64,000 nucleotides of DNA from Macrostomum hystrix (lineage: Eukaryota; Platyhelminthes; Macrostomidae): positions 1 to 64,000 of the forward strand of contig CATNEN010000041.1 in the NCBI GenBank assembly GCA_950097015.1, written 5' to 3'. The notes beneath the pieces are model-generated. The model saw nothing but the letters and a program-made list of their open reading frames with translations. It was not told the DNA's origin and searched no databases. This document shows positions 1-9,803 of this stretch, piece after piece. The position numbers were made by a program, and so were the translations under genes. The first letter of the stretch is position 1, and each line of letters opens with the position of its first letter.

Positions 1-12
1 GGAGGGACTTCG

Positions 13-33
13 CACACACACACACACACACAC
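13..33. repeat. (CA)n microsatellite
   Basis: About ten CA dinucleotides in a row close to the window edge. No gene nearby uses it. Confidence 0.95.
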
Positions 34-34
34 C

Positions 35-425
35 AGAAGTTCGAAGCGAAATTCGAGACATCTAGTTGCCCCGAATGACTGAAATGAAAGTCAGCTTTGG
101 GGACTTGTTTAGCCTCTTCTCCCGTCTCCCACACAATGTCTTCCCAGCATCCAATTGGCTGGTCCCCCATCACCGTCCACTCGGCTTTCCATCTTGGGTA
201 TTGCAGACTGCAGACTGTGTTTTCTGCGCAACACTGATCAGAACACGAGGCGGCCGAAATGCAATTCGGCTTGGGGTGGGGCTGCTGGGCTTTGATGAAG
301 CCAGCCCTGGGATTTCAGGCTTCGGCCACAGCGCCCTCATTTAGGAGGATCGGCTGCCAATGCAAATTCGAAATATGAAAATGTGATCAAGTTTCTGCTG
401 ACTTATTTGTGACTGATTGCAAACT
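35..425. other. Gene-free stretch
   Basis: No supported gene. A 92-codon open frame here has no recognisable domain or splice context. Confidence 0.6.
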
Positions 426-426
426 G

Positions 427-490
427 CTCCTGTCTGACTGTCTGTATGTCTGTCTGTCTCTCTGTCTGTCTGTCTGCCTGTCTGTCTGCC

Positions 491-523
<33 letters not shown>

Positions 524-550
524 GTCTGTCTGTCTGCCTGTCTGTCTGCC

Positions 551-587
<37 letters not shown>

Positions 588-594
588 GAGGAGG
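427..594. repeat. (TCTG)n microsatellite
   Basis: A tetranucleotide tract of tctg/ctgt units, occasionally interrupted by tctc and cctg variants. Open frames on both strands through it are repeat artefacts. Confidence 0.97.
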
Positions 595-1268
595 CTGTAG
601 GCTCCTGTCCAGGCTGTCCAAGTGTGCGCAGACAATGGCAGAAGTGTGAGGCAAGTTAAATGGCTCAATCCACCAAATTATTCTCTCCCATAAATGATTC
701 ACTTAGCAGCTCAGAGTCTTGGCAATTCAGAAAGCAGCCACTGAGTCACAACTGCAGTAAGAGCTTTTCAGAGGCCGATTCACCCTGGGCTGACTGACTG
801 ACTGGGGCGTGCGGAAACCCCGGAGGCTGAGGCAGCTGAGCGGGGCGCGGCTTCATCAAAGAGGATGTCTCAGGTGTCTCCGGTGCGGCCAGAGAGATTT
901 CCAGGAAAGAGTCGGTGGCTCATTGGCCAGGCAGTTCTTGAAGAATCTACTTTTTAGCCGGACAAGAGTAGCAGAAAAATTGCTGTTTTGCTGTTTTCCT
1001 CGCTAATCAAAGTCCTTGCGTTAATTCCCAACTTGGGACTTTTGGAACAAGGAGTGACTTGTGGCGCAATCGGCAGCCCAGCCTTCGACCCACACAGGGG
1101 TATTAGCATTCCCCAAGGGTTGGTGTCGGATTCTGTCGGCCCCCTAACTATGGCAGCTCTTTCTCCGACCCGGGGAAGCATCGTGTAACTATGGGTTGAG
1201 TCTGCACTGCCGCTTCTCACAGGATTGCCGGCTGAGTGGCTTCTAGACACTGCCTCGCTGCCTCCTAC
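595..1268. other. Gene-free stretch
   Basis: Mixed-composition sequence with no convincing coding frame, repeat or RNA gene. Confidence 0.55.
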
Positions 1269-2450
1269 AACCATCCTTCTCCCCCTATCCTTCTCCCCTC
1301 TATCCTTCTCCCCTCTATCCTTCTCCCCCTATCCTTCTCCCCTCTATCCTTCTTCCCTCTATCCTTCTCCCCTCTATCCTTCTTCCCTCTATCCTTCTCC
1401 CCTCTATCCTTCTTCCCTCTATCCTTCTCACCCCTATCCTTCTCCCCCTATCCTTCTCCCCTCTATCCTTCTTCCCTCTATCCTTCTCCCCTCTATCTTT
1501 CTCCCTCTATCTTTCTCCCCTCTATCTTTCTCCCCTCTATCCTTCTTCCCTCTATCCTTCTCCACTCTATCCTTCTCACCCCTATCCTTCTTCCCTCTAT
1601 CCTTCTCCCCTCTATCCTTCTTCCCTCTATCCTTCTCACCCCTATCCTTCTCCCCCTATCCTTCTCCCCTCTATCCTTCTTCCCTCTATCCTTCTCCCCT
1701 CTATCTTTCTCCCCTCTATCTTTCTCCCCTCTATCTTTCTCCCCTCTATCCTTCTTCCCTCTATCCTTTTCCACTCTATCCTTCTCACCCCTATCCTTCT
1801 TCCCTCTATCCTTCTTCCCTCTATCCTTCTCCCCTCTATCTTTCTCCCCTCTATCCTTCTTCCCTCTATCCTTCTCACCCCTATCCTTCTCCCCTATCCT
1901 TCTCCCCTCTATCCTTCTTCCCTCTATCCTTCTCCCCTCTATCTTTCTCCACTCTATCCTTCTTCCCTCTATCCTTCTCCCCTCTATCTTTCTCCCCTCT
2001 ATCTTTCTCCCCTCTATCTTTCTCCCCTCTATCCTTCTTCCCTCTATCCTTCTCCCCTCTATCTTTCTCCCCTCTATCCTTCTTCCCTCTATCCTTCTCC
2101 CCTCTATCTTTCTCCCCTCTATCCTTCTTCCCTCTATCCTTCTCACCCCTATCCTTCTCCCCCTATCCTTCTCCCCTCTATCCTTCTTCCCTCTATCCTT
2201 CTCCCCTCTATCCTTCTTCCCTCTATCCTTCTCACCCCTATCCTTCTCCCCTCTATTCTTCTCCACTCTATCCTTCTTCCCTCTATCCTTCTCCCCTCTA
2301 TCCTTCTTCCCTCTATCCTTCTCCCCTCTATCTTTCTTCCCTCTATCCTTCTTCCCTCTATCCTTCTTCCCCCTATCCTTCTCCCCTCTATCCTTCTTCC
2401 CTCTATCCTTCTTCCCTTTATCTTTCTCCCCTCTCTCCCTCTTCCTCTAT
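1269..2450. repeat. 15-bp pyrimidine minisatellite
   Basis: About 1.2 kb of tctatccttctcccc-type units with variants (tcttccc, tctttct, cacccct). The plus strand is almost purely C/T, so the tract has very strong strand asymmetry. Long open frames of over 400 codons exist on both strands only because the unit length is a multiple of three and lacks stops. Confidence 0.97.
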
Positions 2451-3280
2451 CCTCCTCCTCTCTTAACTTGCTCCAATCCTTTTTTATACATTCCTAGCCA
2501 TGTCTCGACTCGTCAGAATTTTCATTCCATTTTCGCAGTCTCAACCCCCGCTTCCCTCTCACCTTCATCTCTGTCCAACTCACTTCTGTTACAAATTTCC
2601 TTGTCCTGCAGGCTTCCTAAACATTTTATCCCTTTTTCTAAATCTTTCTCTGGCTCAGCTGCTCCCCGTCGCTTCCCACCTGCCCCGCGAATTCGCATTC
2701 CTTGGCCTCTTCAGCTTGCAGCGCCCGCTTACCTTTTGTCACATCTCCCCCACGCGACTCAAATTCCAGGAGTCCCTGTCTCGCTTCCCCTCTCAGCCCC
2801 CGCTCCGTCCCAGCAGTTCAGGCCAGGCAAGTCTTCATTAAAATTTCTGTTGCGCGCCTTGCTAGGTTCTTTCCTCTAAAAGAGCCCGCAGCATCTGCTC
2901 AGCCCCCACTTTCACACTCCGGCTCGGATGTCTCTCTGCCAGTCAAAACTGTGCGTGTCAGTTCGCCGCTGTCAGCGGACTCAGCCCCGCCCTGCTCCGG
3001 ACCCGCTCTGCTGCTCAGCAATTCTTGAAATTCAGGTGGCGCGCGGGGTCGTCTCAGGTGAGTGCTCTTAGCAGCGCTGCAATGCTGCGGCTTCTGTGCG
3101 GGGGTGGGTGGGAATTGATGAATTCTGCTGCTGCCAATTCCTATGAAAATGTTATTTTGTTTCAATACGTATCGCGCTTCAATTTCCCTGAGGAGGGCTG
3201 AAGTGAATGAAGCCTTCGCGGCTTTGAGACTATGCTCAGACCTGCACATTCCAGAATTTGACATATCTGGGTTAGTCTAT
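2451..3280. other. Gene-free, pyrimidine-rich flank
   Basis: The C/T bias of the preceding array fades through this stretch. Overlapping short frames have no recognisable content. Confidence 0.5.
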
Positions 3281-3528
3281 GATTAAGTTCATGAGTGAGT
3301 TCGTAAGTGAGTTCATGAGTGAGTTCATGAGTGAGTTCATGAGTGAGTTCATGAGTGAGTTCATGAGTGAGTTCATGAGTGAGTTCGTAAGTGAGTTCAT
3401 GAGTGAGTTCACGAGTGAGTTCATGAGTGAGTTCATGAGTTAGTTCATGAGTAAGTTCTTAAGTGAGTTCATGAGTGAGTTCATGAGAGAGTTCATGAGT
3501 GAGTTCATGAGTGAGTTCATGAGTGAGC
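3281..3528. repeat. 12-bp minisatellite (gagtgagttcat)
   Basis: About 20 copies of gttcatgagtga with sparse substitutions such as gttcgtaagtga. Short frames on the minus strand (MNSL repeats) are artefacts. Confidence 0.97.
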
Positions 3529-4874
3529 TAAGAAAGATTCTGTTTGGTGCTTTGAGAACTTTGCCAGGTGCTCGTCTCGTGGGATGAGTGAGTAAATTGT
3601 CTGGCTCGGTATTCTGTAGGCATTTAAGCATTCGGAGTTCTCAATTGCTGCTCATATCCAGCCGAGCATTCGTTTCCCAACTCCGAGCGAGCCTGAGGCA
3701 GCCCCCGGCACTCGCCCTGGAGTGCCGCGGAGGAGGGGATGTTGTGAAGAGGAGCCGGCCACTTAGAGCTCCCAGACTGCTCAGACAAATTGATGAAGAG
3801 ACTGGGAGGCTGCATAGAGCATCTGGGGCGGAGCAGAGTAGTAGCGCCACAGCCAGAGGTTGAATTTTGAAATGCCGAGCAATAGAAATGAGCACCCAGC
3901 CCCTATTGATTTGATGAAGAAAGTAGGGAGGGCGGACGGGCAGAGTCTGGCGTATTTCAAATTTTCCTGAGCGCGCCCTAATTACCATGAGGTCGGGGCT
4001 TGGGGGGCAGTAGGCTCTGAGGCGTAGGTTGAACAAATTCATGTGGCACCAATGTGGCGGGGAAAAAAGTCACGATCAAAGCGGGCACCGGCTGGCGCCT
4101 CCTCAGCCACCCCCCAGCACTGCGGAAATCTGCGTCCTGAACTGACATCTAGGAAATACTCGACTCACGTTGATGAGGAAAAGATGGGAATCTGGTGAGG
4201 CATTCGAGCTGCTGGCTGCTGTTCCATAATTCATGCCCGGCCTGTCTCTGGGCCTCCTGAGATGCGCCCGGACCCGGCCAGCTGCTCGGATTTTCCACCC
4301 GGCTGGCCTGGAGGGAGTGGGGTTGGCGCCTCAACCTGCTTGAATGCGGAGGCACAATTCGCCTCGCTAATGAATTGGGATATCAGATGGGGATTACAGG
4401 CTGCAGAAATTTTCACCTGAAAATGGAGGGGGGACTAGTGGGCGGACAAATCCCCAAGCCAGCTGGCGAAGTCCTCTAATTTAGTTGCCGTCCATTGTTG
4501 TCCGTGGCGCAGCTGGCAGTCTGGCTGACAGAACAGCCACCCCCCTCCTCGCCCCCCCTGTCTTGTTCTGCGGGGGCTGCGCAGACAATGCGGCTCTTGT
4601 TGGCTTTAACAGCGCCGGGCAAGCGGAACTTGGAGTCTGGGAGAAGCTGCATGATGAAGCAGCGGCCATCAGGGAGAGGTGGGCGCTCTCTATCTGGGCG
4701 GGAAGATGGGAAGCCACCTGGCAACTGGCTGGGCGCCCTCTGGCGAATCAGGGCGCGGAAAAATGGGAATCGGGACAGTTGGGCCATTTAAACTGAAAAT
4801 TGCCAGGCAGAGGGGGCTGCAAAAGTGAGCCAGCAGTTTAGCTTTCCGTTCCGTTCCAGGAGGCCGCCGCACAG
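3529..4874. other. Gene-free stretch upstream of the first GPCR
   Basis: No supported gene or RNA. It should contain the promoter and leader of the gene starting at 4875, but no clear TATA box or initiator could be singled out. Confidence 0.5.
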
Positions 4875-7212
4875 ATGTCGCTCCTGACGCTGCTGCTGAT
4901 CGTCGCCGCCGCCCATTTGACTTCGCCGACATCACCGGCGACTTTGACAACTTCGCCAACGACGCCGACGCCGCTAGAGGAGGCGGCGCTGGCCGAGGCT
5001 CTGGCCGTGGTGCGGCACGACTTCCGCTTCCTGCGGCACGAGTGGGCCTACGCGGCCATCAAGTTCCGCGGCTTCCTGCGCCACTTCGCCGCTCCCTGGC
5101 GCCTCGTTGCTAACCTGGGCGGCGCCTACACAATCGGCGGCTCCGTCTACTTCAACAAGTGGTCCTGGGAGAAGGCGCTGGAGACCCTGGCCGAATTCTC
5201 CGGCGAGATGGAGCGTTACCACCGGGTCTACCGGGCCGTCAGACCTGGCGGCCGCCTGCGCCGGCACTGGCTGGCCCGCTACCCCCGCCTGGCCAGGGAC
5301 ACATTCGACTTCGTCGATTTTGTCGAGCGCCACTCGGCTCGCGTGTCCGACTGCGGTGGCCGGCCGCTCGAAGCCTTCTTGGTGCCGGGCGTCTTCTATG
5401 GCCAAAGCGGCGGCTCCGACAATGCTACCTGCGAGCTCCTTCGCCTGGCCGGCGACATCCTGGTGGAAGCCACGGCCGGCAGGCTGTCGCAAGCTCTGGC
5501 TGGCTACATCCGCTTGTCTGAGCTTGCCTGGGCCGCCGACGCCTGGCCTGGACAATCTGGCGATGCGCCCGACACAGCCGCAGTGCCCGGCGAGTCCTCG
5601 GCGACATCCGTCTCGGGAAATGGCGCTCATGTGGCCGAATCTTCTTCCGCGTCGAATCTGTCACAGTCGGCTGACAGCCGCAGCCTCGGCCGTCAGGTAC
5701 TCGGCCACCTGCTGCTTCACCTACGTCGATGGACGTACCGGCCGCCGGCCAAGATCTCCGAATTTCGCTGCCGAGTCTTGCGCGAAGATCTTGACGGCCG
5801 GCTGGCCGGACAGCTGGACGAGGGCGAGATGGAGGAGCTTCAGGCCGTGCTTGACGGCTGCCGAAACCTCACTCGGCTGTCCGTGGCGCCGTCGTCATCG
5901 CTTGAGATCACTGTTGTTTCCCCAGCCTACTCGGAGCTGCTGAACCTCTGGGAGGGGACGCGCCGGCAGCTGTGGCGGGAGTACTCAGCCTACAGGCAGT
6001 ACCGCAGCCGCATCCCGGCCATCCTTGGCGCCAAGTCCGCCATGCGTGCCGTCCTGCCGCTGATCGCCGCGATTGGCCTCCTCCTGAACGCCGTCGTCCT
6101 GCTGTTTTAACGCTCGTCGAGCTCATCGCCACGGCGGCGGTCGGAGTCTTCTGATAGCCCTATTGGCAGTCAGCGACTCCGCAGTGTTAATCGTGTCTCT
6201 TGTGTCACTATTCACCGACAACTACATGGAGCACAACCACAGTCTGAGGCCAAGCGGCGCCTCCGACCTCTGGTGCAAGTTCCAGCCGCACCTGTTCAAC
6301 CTGGCAGCAGAAACATCCGCCTACCTGCTGGTGGTGCTCGCAGCCGAGAGGTTCCTTGCCGTGCGCGCCGCCTGCTGCAGCAGCGGCGGTCACAAGCCGC
6401 TGCCGCCTCGCCGGCTCTGGGTGCTGGCCCTCAGCGCCTTCTGCTCCGCCTGCATCCTCAACTGCCTGCTGGTCATCGGCGACGAGCTGGCCGCCCCGGC
6501 CCGCTCCACCGTCGGCCGGCAGTGCGTGCAGTACGTCCGGCTGCGCCACTTCGACTCCAACCTGGCCTACGTGACTCGCGCTAAGCCGCTGTTGAATGCC
6601 GCCGCCCGCAGCCTGGCGCCCTTCGGCCTGGTGCTCGGCCTCAGCCTGGCCACCTGCCGCCTGCTCTGCCGCCGCGGCGCCTACCGCCTGCTACTGCGCC
6701 AGGACGAGGCCCGCGGCGAACAGCCCGAACTGCCGTCAGCCATCGGGCAGCTGTGCCTCGCACTGGCCTACCTGCTGCTGACGGCCCCCGCGCCAGTGAT
6801 TCACGCGCTGTTCATGACTGCGCACGCCGACCGGCTGGTGGTGAAGTTGGCCAACGGGCTCGTGGACGAATCGGACCCGATGTTCCGCAGCCACTGGCTC
6901 CGCCTTGGCCGCCTGACCGTCTCCCAGTACGTCGCCGAGTTTGGCCTGCTACCCACCAGTGCCGCCTGCAGCTTCTTCGCCTTCGTTGTCACCGATAGCG
7001 CCTTCCGCAGCTTCGTTCGGTCGACGGTTGGCTCGTCGGCGTCGAGGTCGTCTGTTACCGTCGCGTCGGCGTCGGCAAATGCGGCCATGACCGCCGACGT
7101 GACCGACGCTGCCGCGGCGAGCCATGCAGCAGAGATGGCGGGCGCCGAGCCGCCGTCGGAGCGGAGACGGAAGGCGCCGTCCGCTGACTGGGAGCAGACT
7201 GACCTTATTTGA
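4875..7212 (+). CDS. Class A GPCR with large N-terminal ectodomain; frame broken once
   Basis: Intronless. The first frame (4875-6110) starts with a signal-peptide-like MSLLTLLLIVAAAH, continues as an ectodomain of about 370 residues with N-glycosylation sites (NAT, NLS, NLT), and stops at the end of TM1 (GLLLNAVVLLF). The second frame resumes at about 6106 with a loop NARRAHRH and TM2 (LAVSDSAVL). It then has TM3 with WCK at its start and ERFLAV in the DRY position, an ECL2 cysteine (GRQCVQ), TM4-TM7 and a Ser/Ala-rich tail ending at 7212. Removing one T from the four-T run at 6105-6108 joins TM1 to TM2 exactly. The intact protein would be about 760 residues in the plasma membrane. The ectodomain matches no family I recognise, and TM7 lacks a standard NPxxY. 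The ligand cannot be inferred. A true pseudogene is possible but less likely than an indel error. Confidence 0.8.
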
Positions 7213-8690
7213 TCCTCGCCATCGCTCCAGTTTGGTGGCCGCAGTGAAATTTCAGACTCGAAGACAAACTGGAATATTTTACGGATGACCTTGGATGATA
7301 CTGCAGTTCTGATTTTCAGCTTCAATGCAAAGCTTTTGTATTCTTGTGCACTGATTTGCATGTCTGTGCGAGTTTTGCACTCGTCTGCCTGGCCGATCTC
7401 GCCCCATCTTCCCACTGGATCCTCTGTCCATGCAATTGCACAACCGCTGAGGATTCTCACTGATTGTCCTTCTGTGACGAGTAATTGTCAGTTAAAACAA
7501 ATTAGACAATTTTGTCTGTCATAGCTTATTGTTGCTGCATAGCAAACTTAGCCATTTGCAGATGTGTTGTAAAATTCTATCACTAGCTATACCCTAATGG
7601 ACCGCACACTGAAAATAATTGCCCATTCTCACGCACCTGTTTATAGCTGATAAAATAATTCTCGCATCTTAAATTTTTTATCAAGCCCCATAAAAGAATT
7701 TCAATCGATTCTATTGCGACGAGTTTTCGGCGAGGTTTTGGAAAGGTATTGCCGGTTGGGTTACTATGATGCTAGTTAGCAAATCAGGCAGCAGCAAATC
7801 TAATTACATCCAACCTTAATTGTGAAACTCACAGCTTCATACCATGATGAGGCATGTTATCAATGATCGCGTGAAATTCCAAATAATTATGTCAAATAAC
7901 AAGGTGAATTCGAATGATTCTCTACTTATCCGCTTCCTGCTATTGACACGCACGGAAACTGAAAATTTGGGATCTTCGATTTCTGAATCTTTTTTCCGAT
8001 AGGGGATTCGAGCAGCTTGGCAGAAGTCAGGTGAAATGTGCCAGTCAGCCATTGTTTTGACAGCCAGCCATTTCTGCCAATCTCTTCCCGGCATCGTCCG
8101 TGCCGGAGCACGAAAAGAACGGGAAATGCCAATTATGAAGATGAATCCCATTGTGGAGACTGCATGGCGTGAGAAACTCGCGGGAACACAGAAGAGTGCA
8201 CAGGGTTAGCGCAAATTTGTCGGGCGGGGGGGCGGGGGCGGGGGTAATTGGCGACTCACACAATAATCCCGGTAGGTTTTGCTTTAAACTATTGTAATAG
8301 TAGCGATAGTAATGGACTCACAGAAGCAGTCGCCATCATAATTGCGATAGCTCATCAACTCGATTGCTGGGGGGAGGTGCACTGCAGATCGGCTTTCTTC
8401 CGCTCATCACGCGTACCACGCTGGGCGGGCAAATGGCCCCGCGCAAAAAGAAACGCGATTATTCTAATCTAATCACTTAGCTGCATGGAGGCGGTGGGTC
8501 ATGGACTAGAGTAACTCTGTGAGATTAAGAGCAAAAGGGGATTGTAGCGGTGGATGCGAATTCCCCCTGACTCAGTTATGATGTTGTTAAGGACTACTTA
8601 TAAAGTTACAATTATCCACAGTGCTTGCATTTCTAAAAGTTTTCCAGCAGTAGATTGCTTTACTTGCCAGTTTCTAAGCATCCGACTCAT
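7213..8690. other. Gene-free spacer with one G-rich tract
   Basis: Contains the 3' region of the preceding gene, then AT-rich sequence. The only distinct feature is a G-rich tract at 8222-8244. Short frames have no recognisable content. Confidence 0.6.
8222..8244 (+). other. G-quadruplex-capable tract
   Basis: Four or more runs of three to seven G separated by single C residues, which fits the G3+N1 quadruplex pattern. No gene start is nearby. Confidence 0.6.
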
Positions 8691-8698
8691 GTCTAACG

Positions 8699-8744
8699 CA
8701 AGGACCACTGTAGTATAACTAATGTATTAAAACAGTGGTCCTTG
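8699..8744. mobile_element. 46-bp miniature inverted-repeat element with 8-bp TSD
   Basis: The element begins CAAGGACCACTG and ends with the exact reverse complement CAGTGGTCCTTG, with about 22 bp between. It is bounded by identical 8-bp direct repeats gtctaacg at 8691-8698 and 8745-8752. The ends match those of the large foldback element at 59658-63326. An 8-bp target duplication and CA...TG ends fit the hAT superfamily. It is essentially two transposon ends with almost nothing between them. Confidence 0.85.
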
Positions 8745-8752
8745 GTCTAACG

Positions 8753-9803
8753 GGGGCAAGCAGTCTATTTAACTATTATATATAAATATATATTGCTGGT
8801 AAGCGCTTATAATTTCTAAATGCTTTCTAACCCACCCGAAATGCCTTGACACGACAAGACGACAATGATGAATACAACGATGTGCTTGAATCCATCTGTG
8901 TGCCGCGCTCCAACGTTAATTTTCAGCCTGACTACGTTGGCGCATTCATCATTGCGAAAATTTTCGACAGTGCATTAACGTAGCGCAAGGGAATTATTTA
9001 GTATTTTTTCACCTCTGTTTTCCAAAAACATATAGAATATAACATGCAAAAGTTTCACATATTTATCTTGCGATAACATGTTACAGTTACATTATAATTT
9101 ATTATAAATTATAAATTCTGTCATTTTATATTAATGAATACTTTCAGCGGCTTGAAATATAAGTCCAAATGCAATAGAAATGCAAAACTAAAACAATTAG
9201 ACATACATCACAGGACCTGCAAAGTAACACTGTACTGACATGAAGTAACAATAAGCTAGTTACAATTTATACGTTTGCTTTCACGATTTAATTTCATAGA
9301 AGCTCGAATTCTGTAACACAGTAACATGTTATCGCAGGATAAATATGCGAAACTTTTGCATGTTATATTCGGGATGTTTTTGGAAAACAGCCCTCTATTT
9401 TTTTTCCTATTTTTCCTTTATTTGGATATTGCACATTTCGACTGTAGAACAATAGGCTAAATGAAAGGGTAACTTTGGTGTTACATTAAGCTATAACATT
9501 ATAGCTTGCAAATTGAGGAGCTTATGGCAGTATTAGTTGCATATTTTTCGTATTCCTTATTAAAAACTATATTAAGTAAGAAATGAGAGAAAGCATTTTT
9601 TCAAGCAGCGTTAATGGTTTAAAAAAATTACAGCTTTGTTTCTTCATATATTTCTTAGAACTAAACAATTCAAAACACTTTACGTCACGTTATTGCTCAC
9701 ATCGGCGGCCGCATCTCTAAAACACCTTAAACCTATCTATTTTTTTAATTCGACGTGAACCATCATCAAGCTGATCTAGTAGTCTATATCTTACGAAATC
9801 ATC
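8753..9803. other. AT-rich spacer upstream of signal peptide peptidase
   Basis: Apart from the inverted-repeat element at 9008-9398 it holds no gene. The promoter of the gene starting at 9804 should lie at its right end, but no clear core element was identified. Confidence 0.55.
9008..9398. mobile_element. Inverted-repeat element, about 75-bp arms
   Basis: The left arm at about 9013-9085 and the right arm at about 9313-9392 are reverse complements. They share GTTTTCCAAAAACA, AACATGCAAAAGTTTC and GATAACATGTTAC with a few mismatches. The AT-rich centre has no coding capacity. T-rich flanks make the target duplication ambiguous. Probably a MITE. Confidence 0.75.

Noticed and set aside
1225-2879. 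Open frames of 413 and 547 codons (SFSPLSFSPL and YPSSLYPSPL repeats)
   Set aside because: They follow a 15-bp minisatellite whose length is a multiple of three. All frames are open, composition is pure repeat, and no start or splice context supports a protein.
5107-5943. 278-codon frame overlapping the first GPCR
   Set aside because: Out of frame with the signal peptide, glycosylation sites and TM1. It is a GC-rich shadow frame.
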